Positions 33,636-42,387 of a DNA stretch of 64,000 nucleotides are shown here, in pieces. The position numbers were made by a program, and so were the translations under genes. The notes beneath the pieces were generated by a model, which saw nothing but the letters and a program-made list of their open reading frames with translations, made no database searches and was not told the DNA's origin. Positions within the stretch are counted from its first letter, which is position 1, and each line of letters opens with the position of its first letter. The stretch comes from JAJDTT01 sp022827025. GTDB lineage: Bacteria > Acidobacteriota > UBA6911 > RPQK01 > JAJDTT01. Where the stretch lies: NCBI GenBank assembly GCA_965203535.1, contig OZ241897.1:1736001-1800000 (forward strand), given 5' to 3'.

Positions 33636-33681
33636 GGCGCCCGGAAGGACGCCGATCCCAGTCGGCGACTAGAAAGTCGCC
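33636..33681. repeat. REP-2 family palindromes (two units)
   Basis: GGCGCCCGGAAGGACGCC at 33636-33653 and GGCGACTAGAAAGTCGCC at 33664-33681. The second shows compensatory arm changes (GGCGAC/GTCGCC), which suggests the hairpin is under selection or spreads as a structure. Confidence 0.75.
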
Positions 33682-33687
33682 GCTCCC

Positions 33688-33756
33688 TCAGAAGTTGTAG
33701 CCCACGGCGATGTTGAACTGGTCGAGGCCGGTTGTTGAATTTGCCTTCGAGGGCAT
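33688..33756 (-). pseudogene. 22-codon relic of an outer-membrane beta-barrel gene (C-terminal strand)
   Basis: The frame begins ATG after AGGAGA and ends with GLDQFNIAVGYNF and a TGA stop. An amphipathic strand ending in Phe is the classical C-terminal signature of outer-membrane barrels. The frame has a good ribosome-binding site, a start and the barrel end but nothing between, as an internal deletion would leave. It is too short to be annotated automatically. A functional micropeptide cannot be excluded. Confidence 0.5.
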
Positions 33757-33820
33757 GCGAATCTCCTATGGATTTCAATAACAACCCATGTCTTCATTTT
33801 TTTCTCGGAAAGGTCGAACC

Positions 33821-35464
33821 ATGAACAGGCTGCTTGTGATCGCACTGCTGTTGAGCCCCGTCTCAGAAGCCGTGGCTGGGGAGAAGGTCAAGACCTCTCC
33901 CTTCACCGAACCCCAGAAACGGTCCAAACGGATCCGCGTCAACACGGGAGCATGGAACCCCGTCGTCGACGTGACCGACGTGTTTCCGGGAAACCGGGCG
34001 TTGGACCGCCAGGGTGTTTTCAGGCTGTTCGACGGCGCCATCGGGGTCAAGCTCCGAGTCGAACGGGCAGAGAGTTCCGAACCCCTGCTGGAGGCGACGG
34101 CGAAGTGGGAGCAGGGGAAGTTCATCGGCCCCCTGTTCATCTGGAGAGCCGACGGACGGCTCCACATGATCTACGAGTGCTCGCGGGCCGAGGCCACGGC
34201 CTACGCCACCAGCGCCGACGGCTACAACTGGACGCGTCCGGAGCTGGGCCAGGTCGAATTCGACGGGTCGTCCGCCAACAATCTCCTCCGAAACGGCATC
34301 CGGGGCGCCACCGGCGTCTTCATCGACCCCCAGGCGCCGGCGGCGGAACGCTTCAAGGCCATGGGGGGCGACATGGCCTGGTACGACCCGGAGACGCTGC
34401 AGCCCCTGGAAGGCGAGGAGGCCATGCGGCGTTGGAACCGGGAGACCTACGAGAAGGACGCGTACAAGGGACCTCGAGCGGAGATCTGGGGACGCACCCT
34501 GGGCTGGATCTCGCCGGACGGCCGGGACTGGAAGCCGCTGGAGAAGGCCCTGGGCATGCGCCCCGTCAACGGCGGCATCTCCGCCCACTACGACGAGGCC
34601 AACGGCGAGTACATCGCCTACCAGCAGATCATGGGCAACACGGCCGAGCTCATGCCCGGGATCGGCACCGCCCGGATCGAGGAGGAGACGCAGCGGCGGG
34701 TCATCGGGTTCTCGCGGACCAAGGACTTCCGGACCTGGCCGGCCCCCAAGCTGATTCTGGCTCCCGACGCCCAGGACGACCTGGACATTTCCTTCTACGG
34801 CGCCAACTACTTCCCCTATCCGGGGCGCACCGATCTTCACGTCATGGTCATCCCCGTCTACCACCAGCAAAACGACCACGTGGACACCCAGATCGCCTTC
34901 AGCCGGGACGGCCTCTTCTGGCAGAGACCGGAGCGCCGGCCCGTCCACGCCGTCGGACCGCCCGGCAGCGGGGACGATTGCCAGGTGCACACCTGGCGCA
35001 ACGGCATGCTGGAGCTTCCCGACGGACTCTGGGCGGTGCCCTACACGGGAATGTCCAGCCTCCACAACGTCTACGGACAGGACCATCTCTTTCCCCAAGG
35101 CCGGCCCATTCAGATCCGATACATGTTGTGGAAACCGCACCGCTTCTGCGGGATCGAGGCGGAAAGCGAAGGCCGGTTCACGATTCCCACCATCTACCGG
35201 CACGGGAACGAGCTGCGGCTGAACTACCGGTGCGCTCCCGGAGGCTGGATCAGCGTGGAGTTGATGACGAAGAGCCCCTCCATGAACCAGGCCGATCTGC
35301 CGCCCATCGAGGGTTTCACCTTCGCCGAATCCGACCGTCTCACGGGCGACGAGTCCGACCGAGTCGTGACCTGGAAGGGCAAAAGCGATCTCTCCGGGAT
35401 CGGGGAGACGGCGGCAATCCGCATCCGGATGTTCCAGGCCAAGCTCTTCGCCTACAAGTTCTGA
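33821..35464 (+). CDS. Secreted glycosidase-like propeller protein, paralogue C
   Basis: A 547-residue exported protein, the longest and most divergent copy in the window. A signal peptide (residues 1-20, ending AVAG) is followed by propeller blades with LFIWRADGRLHMIYEC and TSADGYNWTRPELGQVEF, the same blade motif as paralogues A and B. The C-terminal domain (IEGFTFAESDRLTGDESD, FQAKLFAYKF) aligns with theirs. It has an extra insertion near residues 190-260. The ATG at 33821 fits the signal peptide better than the upstream ATG at 33788. It is followed by another secreted propeller gene on the same strand. Confidence 0.78.
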   Translation: MNRLLVIALLLSPVSEAVAGEKVKTSPFTEPQKRSKRIRVNTGAWNPVVDVTDVFPGNRALDRQGVFRLFDGAIGVKLRVERAESSEPLLEATAKWEQGKFIGPLFIWRADGRLHMIYECSRAEATAYATSADGYNWTRPELGQVEFDGSSANNLLRNGIRGATGVFIDPQAPAAERFKAMGGDMAWYDPETLQPLEGEEAMRRWNRETYEKDAYKGPRAEIWGRTLGWISPDGRDWKPLEKALGMRPVNGGISAHYDEANGEYIAYQQIMGNTAELMPGIGTARIEEETQRRVIGFSRTKDFRTWPAPKLILAPDAQDDLDISFYGANYFPYPGRTDLHVMVIPVYHQQNDHVDTQIAFSRDGLFWQRPERRPVHAVGPPGSGDDCQVHTWRNGMLELPDGLWAVPYTGMSSLHNVYGQDHLFPQGRPIQIRYMLWKPHRFCGIEAESEGRFTIPTIYRHGNELRLNYRCAPGGWISVELMTKSPSMNQADLPPIEGFTFAESDRLTGDESDRVVTWKGKSDLSGIGETAAIRIRMFQAKLFAYKF

Positions 35465-35586
35465 ACGGGCACGCCGGGTTCTGAACAGGCACGCCGGGAT
35501 GCGAACCGGCCCAACGCCGTGACGACCCTTGCCGCGGACTGTTATGATGCAAGTGATCCGACCCAACGATTTCGGAGTTCAAGACC

Positions 35587-36897
35587 ATGAAATATCTGCC
35601 TTCACTGGTGCTGATTCTCACCACCGTTGTCCCCGTCCACTCCGGCAACTGGCCTCAGTTCCGGGGGCCGAGCTACAACGGATCGACCCCTGAGAAGGGC
35701 CTGCCCACTCAGTGGTCGCCGACCGAGAACGTCGCCTGGCGCGCCGTCCTGCCCGGACCCAGCGCGGCGACGCCGGCCGTCTGGGACAATCACGTCTTCG
35801 TTTCCAGCACGGACCCGGATTCCAATTCGCTGAAAGCCCTATGCTTCGACCGGGCCAGCGGCAAGCTGCTCTGGCAGCGGGAGATCTCCACCGGCATCAA
35901 CCGGGACAGCCGGAGCGATTTCGCCTCGCCGTCGCCCACCACCGACGGCAACGTGGTCGTCTTCTTCTACGGCAACGGAGACATGGCGGCGTTCGACTTT
36001 TCGGGGCACCAGCTCTGGCGGCGGCAAATCGAGAAGGACTACGGTGAATTCGCGTTCTTCTGGACCTTCTCCTCCAGCCCCCTGATCTTCGACGGGAAAC
36101 TCTACCTCCAGGTCCTGCAACGGGACGTTCCCGTCGAGGGACGCGGCTTGAAGGACCGCAAGAACCGGTCGTACATCCTGGCCATGAAGCCGGAAACCGG
36201 CGAGACCCTGTGGCGCAGCTTCCGTCCCAGCCAGGCGGTGGCCGAGTCCCGCGAGGCCTTCACCACCCCGGTCCCCTTCGTTCACAACGGGCGCCGCGAG
36301 CTTCTGGTGGTGGGAGGCGACGACCTCAGCGGCCACGACCTGGAGACCGGGAAGGAGCTGTGGCGCTGGGGAACCTGGAATCCCACGCGCATCGGGCACT
36401 GGCGCCTGGTTCCCTCCCCCGTGGCCAACGAGGACGTGATCCTGGCCTGCGCCCCCAAGCGGGACCCCATCTACGCCATCAGGACGGGCGGGGTCGGCAG
36501 GCTGGACGACAGCTCCATCGCCTGGGTCAGCAAGGACGTTCGGGCGGTGACCTCCGACGTGCCCACTCCCGCGTACTATGATGGAGACTTCTTCGTCCTG
36601 AGCGACGTCCGGAAGTCCCTCTCGCGAGTCGAACCCAAGACGGGCAAGGTGAAGTGGACGATTCAGACGCCGGGCCGCAGCAAGTACGAGGCTTCGCCCC
36701 TGGCCGGTGACGGCAAGATCTACCTGATCAATTTCGACGGAGACGTGGTGATCGTGGACGCGGCGGGAGGTGAGATCCTAAACAACATCGCCATGGGCGA
36801 CGCCGAGGATGCTCCGGTCCGCGCCACCGTAATTGCAGCCCAGGGCCACCTGTTCGTCCGGACCAACGGGACCCTGTTCTGCATCGGCCGGAACTGA
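35587..36897 (+). CDS. Secreted PQQ-like (BamB-type) beta-propeller protein
   Basis: A 436-residue exported protein. A signal peptide (residues 1-19) precedes NWPQFRGPSYNGSTPEKG, the opening seen in a large planctomycete/Acidobacteria propeller family. Repeated blades carry the tryptophan-docking pattern (ASGKLLWQREIS, TGETLWRSFRP, TGKELWRWGTWN). It lacks cytochrome motifs and obvious PQQ ligands. It might be a binding or scaffold protein rather than a dehydrogenase. It shares direction and proximity (122 bp) with propeller paralogue C. Confidence 0.85.
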   Translation: MKYLPSLVLILTTVVPVHSGNWPQFRGPSYNGSTPEKGLPTQWSPTENVAWRAVLPGPSAATPAVWDNHVFVSSTDPDSNSLKALCFDRASGKLLWQREISTGINRDSRSDFASPSPTTDGNVVVFFYGNGDMAAFDFSGHQLWRRQIEKDYGEFAFFWTFSSSPLIFDGKLYLQVLQRDVPVEGRGLKDRKNRSYILAMKPETGETLWRSFRPSQAVAESREAFTTPVPFVHNGRRELLVVGGDDLSGHDLETGKELWRWGTWNPTRIGHWRLVPSPVANEDVILACAPKRDPIYAIRTGGVGRLDDSSIAWVSKDVRAVTSDVPTPAYYDGDFFVLSDVRKSLSRVEPKTGKVKWTIQTPGRSKYEASPLAGDGKIYLINFDGDVVIVDAAGGEILNNIAMGDAEDAPVRATVIAAQGHLFVRTNGTLFCIGRN

Positions 36898-36912
36898 CCG
36901 GACTCCGACCGG

Positions 36913-38010
36913 TTACTGGAGTTTCCCCCGGCCCACAAGCGGCCAGACCGTCTCCACACGGCCGCCGCGGATCCCGTACAGGACATCGTGCAGGAAGACC
37001 GTGGAGTCCGAGTATCCGGGGATGATCTCGATCTGGTCCCCGACCCGGGGCGTTTCGCCGGGCTCGGCCAACCGGATGATTCCGTGCTCGGCCGACATCA
37101 CGAACTCCCTGACCGGGATCCCTCCCAGGACTTCAGGCGTGGCGTCATGCCGGTTCATGGTCTTGAATCCGGCGTCGCAAATGACACGGCTGGGGTGGGG
37201 ACGGCTGGTCACGGTGGACAGGATCGTCAGCGCGAACTCGTGCTCCACGCCGAAATTGCGGCGGTAGGAGATGTCGCAGTAGATGCCGCCGCCCGCCTCG
37301 ATCTCCGTGATGCCGGGAACGAAAGCGCTGATCCAGTAGGTTCCGGTCCCCCCACAACTGAGGATCTCCACCGGAATCCCCGAGTCCCGGATGGCCTGGG
37401 CGGTGTCCGTCAGCTTCCCCAGCGACTCCTCGATCATCCGTTTCTTCTTGCCCATGTCCGGTTCGAACAGCGCATGGGCCTCCCAGGTCTGCAACCCGGC
37501 GAAGCGGACGTGCCGCAACCGGGCGATCCGGCGGGCCAGGGACACGGCAGGTTCTCCCGGCAACACTCCGCAGCGCTCCATCCCCACGTCCACCTCGATC
37601 AGGACCCGGGGACGGACGCCCCCGGCTTCGGCTGCGCGGTCGATCTCCTGGACGTTTTCGAACTGGTCCACGCAGACCATCACGTCGGCCTGCCGGCAGA
37701 CGTTGACCAGCCGGTCGATCTTGGTCGGCCCCACGATCTGGTTGGCCACCAGGATGTCGCGGATCCCGGCACCGGCCATGACCTCCGCCTCCCCCAGCTT
37801 GGCGCAGGTGATTCCGTGGGCCCCCGCTTCAAGACACAGATTCGCCAGGGCCGGCGTCTTCATCGCCTTGGTGTGGGGGCGCCATCCCACCTTGGCCTCG
37901 CGAATGATAGTGGCCGCCATGCGGTCGATGTTGCGCTGAAGAACATCCAGATCCACCATCAGGGCCGGCGTGTCGAGCGCCTCCCGGGGTTGTCCCACCA
38001 ATGTACTCAC
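36913..38010 (-). CDS. D-threonine aldolase/D-serine dehydratase-like PLP enzyme (DSD1 family)
   Basis: A 365-residue fold-type III PLP enzyme. The lysine that forms the Schiff base is in RPHTKAMKTPALANL near residue 50, the cofactor region in SCGGTGTYW near 235, and the C-terminal domain in VMSAEHGIIRLAEPG. The usual metal-site motif PxHxC/D reads IPGYSDSTVFLHD here, so the His appears replaced by Tyr. This may mark a subfamily with a different metal requirement. The start is GTG 38010, which has AGGAGG 8 bp upstream, in preference to ATG 38034, which has none. The substrate is a D-amino acid or beta-hydroxy amino acid by family. Confidence 0.85.
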   Translation of the reverse strand: MSTLVGQPREALDTPALMVDLDVLQRNIDRMAATIIREAKVGWRPHTKAMKTPALANLCLEAGAHGITCAKLGEAEVMAGAGIRDILVANQIVGPTKIDRLVNVCRQADVMVCVDQFENVQEIDRAAEAGGVRPRVLIEVDVGMERCGVLPGEPAVSLARRIARLRHVRFAGLQTWEAHALFEPDMGKKKRMIEESLGKLTDTAQAIRDSGIPVEILSCGGTGTYWISAFVPGITEIEAGGGIYCDISYRRNFGVEHEFALTILSTVTSRPHPSRVICDAGFKTMNRHDATPEVLGGIPVREFVMSAEHGIIRLAEPGETPRVGDQIEIIPGYSDSTVFLHDVLYGIRGGRVETVWPLVGRGKLQ

Positions 38011-38230
38011 AGAACCTTCCTCCTGCCGGGCCATCCACAGCGGCCACGCTCATTTCATCGATCCCTTCCAGTCTACTATGGAAGGACGATTTTTCATCAG
38101 CCCGCATCTGTTGCAAAAAGCGTAACACTTATTTGGAACAGTGTGCCTCCGAAAATGGGGTTGATTTGGATTCGGTTCTGAGGGTCTTGGGCGTGGAATT
38201 GCGAGATCGAGTGCTGAAACTGATTCAATC

Positions 38231-38554
38231 CTAGCCGGAACTTCGCTGCCCCCCAAGCCACGTCTTCTCACCTCGGCGAAACCGTGAGCGGCAAGTCTCC
38301 GACAGACCTCGCGACCAGAAACAACACGCATCCGGCCCGACGGTAACCTCAATCCGGGTCACGTAGACTTCGTTTTGCAGGCGTCTGTCGGTTTCCTCTG
38401 AGGAGGCGGTCTTGAAGAACAACGTCAGCGCTTCTTCCAGGTTGTCCCGCGCTTCGGCCACGGAGTCTCCCTGACTGGCGACATCCACTTCAGGGCAGAG
38501 GGCAACGTATCCATCTCCCTCGCGTTCGATGATCGCAGTCAACTGCCTGTTCAT
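38231..38554 (-). CDS. HicB-family antitoxin with extended C-terminus
   Basis: A 107-residue protein. Residues 1-73 are a normal HicB partial-RNase-H-fold domain (TAIIEREGDGYVALCPEVDV, QGDSVAEARDNLEEALTLFF, VYVTRIEVTVG). In intact loci this domain ends about where the toxin gene starts. Here the frame reads on for 34 residues through the HicA remnant region before a stop, so the original stop seems lost or shifted. HicB blocks the mRNA-cutting toxin HicA. It is probably a decaying locus. Confidence 0.75.
   Translation of the reverse strand: MNRQLTAIIEREGDGYVALCPEVDVASQGDSVAEARDNLEEALTLFFKTASSEETDRRLQNEVYVTRIEVTVGPDACCFWSRGLSETCRSRFRRGEKTWLGGQRSSG
38254..38331 (-). pseudogene. HicA toxin N-terminal relic
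   Basis: The frame opens with MRVVSGREVCRRLAAHGFAE and VRRRG, the standard HicA N-terminus. The expected following segment with the catalytic His (usually GSHxxM or similar) is absent, replaced by unrelated sequence. The toxin is therefore dead. It overlaps the extended HicB reading frame in a different phase. Confidence 0.75.
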
Positions 38555-38771
38555 AGCGTGTCTCCCCTTCTGCACTTCACCCAACTGACCTCCGGGTCGC
38601 GGAACCAGACTATCACCAGCGTCAAATTTCGAGGGCCATTGACAAGCAAATTGCGCGGCAGGCGCCCCGGGAGGGATATGGGGAGTCGGTCATCAAGGAG
38701 AAACGGTGCCCGCCGTATGGCGCCGTGGCCCGAATGGACAGTCTCCGGGCCGGAGAAGTAGAATTTCGGCC

Positions 38772-39851
38772 ATGTCTCGCTTGAATTTCATCGTTGCGAT
38801 TTTTCTGGCGCTCGGGACCATGCTCCCGGGCCAATCCGAAACCCGGCGCTACCTCTACATGAGCACTCCGGACGGAGCTCAGGTGGAAGGCCGATCGGGC
38901 ACCGGAATCCTCATCTTCGATATCGACAACGGCCACAAGTTCGTCCGGAGGATCCACATCCCCATCTTCCAGGAAGGACTTCGAGGCTTCACCGGGAGCC
39001 TGGTCAACCACGCCGTCTACTACTCCACGACCAACCACCGTCTGGGCGCCTTCGACCTGGAGACGGAGAGGATCCTGTGGGAGAACACCTTCGCGCCGGG
39101 ATGCTGCGACCGTTCTTCCATCACCATGGACGGCAAGAAGATCTACGCTCCCACCGGATTCTGGTACACGGAGGACGACGCCGGCTTCGTGGTGATCAAT
39201 GCGCAAAACGGGGACTTCATCAAGCGGATTCCCGTGGGCCCCAACGCCCACAACAGCATCGTGGGCCTCGACGGACGGCACTTCTTCCTGGGAACCCGGA
39301 CCATGCTGACCATGTTCGACATCCGGGACGACAGCATCGTCCGCCAGGTACCCGAAGTGGGCGAGTACATGATCTTTCCGTACACCGTCACCCGCGACCA
39401 CAGCCTGGCCTTCGTCTGCCTGGGGAAACACGTGGGGTTCGACGTGGTCGATCTGAAACAGGGCAAGCTCCTGCACCGGGTCTTCGCCGGCAAGGAGAAG
39501 ATTCGCCATCGGACCCACGGCGCCGGCCTGACGCCCGACCACAAGGAACTGTGGATCAGCGACCAGGCGGGCCGGAAGCTCTTCTACTTCGACGCTACGC
39601 AGATGCCGCCCCGGGAGATGGGCCACGTGAATCTCTCCATGGGAGGCCACGGCTGGGTCACTTTCAGCCTGGACGGCAAGTACGCCTATTCCCACGCGCC
39701 CGACATCTTCGACGCCAGGACCAAGAAGCGTGTCGGAGTCTTCAGGGACGAAAACGGCCGCCCCTTCGCCAGCTCCAAGTTCATCGAGGTGCATTTCCGG
39801 GACGGCAAGGTCGTCACCATGGGGAACGAGTTCGGACTCGGCCGCCATTGA
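38772..39851 (+). CDS. Secreted YncE-like beta-propeller protein
   Basis: A 359-residue exported protein. A signal peptide (residues 1-21, ending PGQS) is followed by propeller blades of the YVTN/lactonase type: GILIFDIDNGHKFVRRI, NHRLGAFDLETERILWE, GFVVINAQNGDFIKRIPVG and LWISDQAGRKLFYFD. No catalytic motif stands out. It is closely followed (26 bp) by a sialidase-fold protein, so both may be made together. ATG 38772 is selected because upstream residues are low-complexity and not hydrophobic. The role could be binding of an extracellular ligand. Confidence 0.78.
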   Translation: MSRLNFIVAIFLALGTMLPGQSETRRYLYMSTPDGAQVEGRSGTGILIFDIDNGHKFVRRIHIPIFQEGLRGFTGSLVNHAVYYSTTNHRLGAFDLETERILWENTFAPGCCDRSSITMDGKKIYAPTGFWYTEDDAGFVVINAQNGDFIKRIPVGPNAHNSIVGLDGRHFFLGTRTMLTMFDIRDDSIVRQVPEVGEYMIFPYTVTRDHSLAFVCLGKHVGFDVVDLKQGKLLHRVFAGKEKIRHRTHGAGLTPDHKELWISDQAGRKLFYFDATQMPPREMGHVNLSMGGHGWVTFSLDGKYAYSHAPDIFDARTKKRVGVFRDENGRPFASSKFIEVHFRDGKVVTMGNEFGLGRH

Positions 39852-39877
39852 TCCGCATTTCTCACCGGAGGTCCATC

Positions 39878-41041
39878 ATGAAACGACGCTTCCGCGCCCC
39901 ACTGCTCACCCGTCGCGGCATGGTGAATTCCACCCTCCTGGGCCTGGCCGGGATCGGTGCGGCGAAGGCGGCGCCGTTGGGGCCGTCGACCCCGGTATCG
40001 GCCGGCGCCGAAGGTGCGGACCACCTCGTCCACATGGACCAGGTCGAGCGGTTCGTCGCCGTCGACAACAAGTGCGCCTGGCCCAATCTGACCCTCATGC
40101 CCGACGATTCCATCGTGGCCACCATCTTCGGGAGTCCCTGTCACGGCTTCTGCGACGGAGCCGCCGAGTGCTGGAGAAGCGAGGACGGCGGCCGCATGTG
40201 GAACTTCGTGAGCATTCCGGCCCCCAACGAACCGGGCACCAACCGGAAGGACCTGGCGGCCGGCCTCACGCCGAAGGGCTCCTTCGTGGTCCTCTGCAGC
40301 GGCTCCAAGGTGGCGCCTCCGGATCCGGTCACCAAGTTGAGGCCCATCATTCAATCGGTGGTCTGCCGCTCCACCGACGGCCTCAAGACCTGGACCTGCC
40401 GGAGCAGCCTGGAGTTGCCGCCGGGCGCGGACTACGTCATCCCCTTCGGCGACATCGCCGCCCTGCCCGACGGCCGCCTGGCCGTTACGGGCTACACGGG
40501 CGACCACATCCGGACCAACACGGCGTGGGTGTTCTTCAGCGATGACGACGGACGCACCTGGGGCAACCCCCGCCCCCTGGGCGTGGACGACTTCAACGAG
40601 TCGACGCTGCTCGTCACCGGAGGGAACCGGCTCCTGGCCGCCACCCGGACCCACCGGAACAGTCATACCCACATCTCGGTCTCGGAAGACGCCGGACAGA
40701 CCTGGAAGCATCTGGGTCCCGCGTCCCTGCCGGGACAGGTGCCGGCCAACCTCATCCGGCTGCAGGACGGGGGGATCCTCCTCACCTACGGGTCCCGGCT
40801 CCGGGGAATGTTGGGGGTCTTCGCGCGCATCAGCCGCGATGAGGGACTGACCTGGGGTGCGCCGAGGGTGCTCTTCAACACGACGGTGCGGCGGGCGAAC
40901 ACGCGGCCCGGCGGCGTCGACGGCGGCTATCCCTCCAGCGTGCAACTGAAGGACGGCACCATCGCCACCGCCTACTACTGCCAGCGGATCCCCATGCACC
41001 AGCGCTACCACATGGGCGTGGTCCGGTGGCGGGTCTCATAG
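39878..41041 (+). CDS. Exported sialidase/BNR-repeat family protein
   Basis: A 387-residue sialidase-fold protein. A twin-arginine-like N-terminus (LLTRRGMVNSTLLGLAGIG) is followed by BNR/Asp-box blades: CWRSEDGGRMWNF, VCRSTDGLKTWTC, FFSDDDGRTWGNP, SVSEDAGQTWKHLG and RISRDEGLTWGAP. Asp boxes are structural and do not by themselves prove sialidase activity. The family covers exo-sialidases and other glycosidases. ATG 39878 with GGAGG upstream. It is probably in one transcript with the preceding propeller gene. Confidence 0.82.
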   Translation: MKRRFRAPLLTRRGMVNSTLLGLAGIGAAKAAPLGPSTPVSAGAEGADHLVHMDQVERFVAVDNKCAWPNLTLMPDDSIVATIFGSPCHGFCDGAAECWRSEDGGRMWNFVSIPAPNEPGTNRKDLAAGLTPKGSFVVLCSGSKVAPPDPVTKLRPIIQSVVCRSTDGLKTWTCRSSLELPPGADYVIPFGDIAALPDGRLAVTGYTGDHIRTNTAWVFFSDDDGRTWGNPRPLGVDDFNESTLLVTGGNRLLAATRTHRNSHTHISVSEDAGQTWKHLGPASLPGQVPANLIRLQDGGILLTYGSRLRGMLGVFARISRDEGLTWGAPRVLFNTTVRRANTRPGGVDGGYPSSVQLKDGTIATAYYCQRIPMHQRYHMGVVRWRVS

Positions 41042-41110
41042 CAGCCCGTGGGAAAAGTCGTCACGGCATTCGACCGGGTCTGCATCCCGGCGGACTGCGT
41101 TGCTCCTCGG

Positions 41111-42343
41111 TCACATATTCCCGATATGCTCCCTCAGAGCGCCTTGTCCGGCGGGCGCAGCCCCGGTCTCGATGCTCGCGCGAATTTCCCCACGGACTGC
41201 TAGCCGCGCAGGCGCCGCATTGCGGCCGCCGGTGGTTTGGCGGGCCGTCTTCTCCTCGCTCATTCGGACCGCGTAGCTTGCCGCCGCGGCGTTGAGCCTG
41301 GCCATCGCCGCAGCGGGCAGCGTCAACCGGGTCCCCTTGAGATTCTCCTCGACGTGCTCCGGTTTCTCCGCGCCGGAGAGGACACTGGCGACCTCGGAAT
41401 GGGCGGCGACCCAGGCGACGCAGACTTGAGGCCGGGTGACCCCCAGCTCGCCGGCCACCTGATCCAGGACCGCCACCACGTCCCTGACCGCGGACGTTTG
41501 CTGATCCTCCCGTCCCGGCACCAGGCTGCCCCCTCCCAACGGACTGAAGGCCATGAGTCCCAGGTTTCCCCGCCGAATCAGAGGGAACAATCCATCAACC
41601 ATGAGGCTCAGGCGATCTCCGGCCACGACGGTCAAGTAGTCCTGGAGCCCGGCCAGAGGTAGTCTGCCGGGTTGATTCCCCGCTTCCATCAGTTCCTCCA
41701 CCTGCCTCGGGAGGTGATTGGAGACTCCCCAATAGCGGATCTTCCCCGACTCCACCAGGGCGGTCATGGCGGCTGCGATCTCCTCCATGTGCGCTCGCGT
41801 CGGAGCCTCCCGGCCCGGCGCCTCTTCATGAAAGGAGGGAGTTTTCTTGTCGGGACCGTGGATGAAATAGAGGTCGATGTAGTCGGTTCCCAGGCGCTTG
41901 AGACTGGCTTCCACCCGGGTTCTCAGGATCGACTCGGTCAGGGCGATCCTCTCACCGTCGACACGCGGATACGCCTTGGTGGAGATGACGACCTCGTGCC
42001 GCCGGCCCGCAATGCCGTGGCCCAGGGCGATCTCCGACTCGCCGGAGCCATAGGCCTCGGCCGTGTCGAAGAAGTTGATCCCCACGTCGATGCAGTGGCG
42101 CAACAAAGCGTGGGCCTCTTTGCTGTCCCCCCTGCGGGAGAGATGGGACCGGAAGGCGGTTCCCTGACACAGCCGGGAGACCCACAGGTCGGTGTGGCCG
42201 AATCTCACCAGGTGGGAGGGGCGTTCCGGGCCAGCGTCCGGCGGCGACGTTGCGCACCCGGCCTTGGAAAGGCCCAGGGCGGCAGTTCCAGCGGCGGCCC
42301 CCAGAGTCTTGAGGAAGTGTCGGCGATCCGTGTCAGCGGCCAT
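41111..42343 (-). CDS. Tat-exported aldo/keto reductase
   Basis: A 410-residue protein. A twin-arginine signal (DTDRRHFLKTLGAAAGTAAL) is followed by the AKR barrel: the tetrad Asp and Tyr in FFDTAEAYGSGESE, Lys in VVISTKAYP, and His in DLYFIHGPD. The C-terminal cofactor region runs through VLSGAEKPEHVEEN. It reduces carbonyls with NAD(P)H, although periplasmic members of this type in Acidobacteria/Planctomycetes may keep bound cofactor; that is inference. The ATG at 42343 is fixed by the signal peptide. It lies 44 bp downstream of the DUF1501 gene on the same strand. Confidence 0.88.
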   Translation of the reverse strand: MAADTDRRHFLKTLGAAAGTAALGLSKAGCATSPPDAGPERPSHLVRFGHTDLWVSRLCQGTAFRSHLSRRGDSKEAHALLRHCIDVGINFFDTAEAYGSGESEIALGHGIAGRRHEVVISTKAYPRVDGERIALTESILRTRVEASLKRLGTDYIDLYFIHGPDKKTPSFHEEAPGREAPTRAHMEEIAAAMTALVESGKIRYWGVSNHLPRQVEELMEAGNQPGRLPLAGLQDYLTVVAGDRLSLMVDGLFPLIRRGNLGLMAFSPLGGGSLVPGREDQQTSAVRDVVAVLDQVAGELGVTRPQVCVAWVAAHSEVASVLSGAEKPEHVEENLKGTRLTLPAAAMARLNAAAASYAVRMSEEKTARQTTGGRNAAPARLAVRGEIRASIETGAAPAGQGALREHIGNM

Positions 42344-42387
42344 TGCCAGCTCCGTGGGAAAACCGCGGCAGCGGACGCCGCGGACGC

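Larger units (their letters stand above)
33399..33820. other. 422-bp intergenic region with REP palindromes and a micro-ORF relic
   Basis: No full gene is present. It holds REP-2 palindromes at 33442-33486 and 33636-33681, a REP-1 palindrome at 33558-33583, and a 22-codon minus-strand frame at 33688-33756 that looks like the end of a beta-barrel protein. The remainder shows nothing I can name. Confidence 0.7.

Noticed and set aside
38110..38234. CTAG at 38231 as another MITE boundary
   Set aside because: No matching inverted end was found within a few hundred bases on either side.
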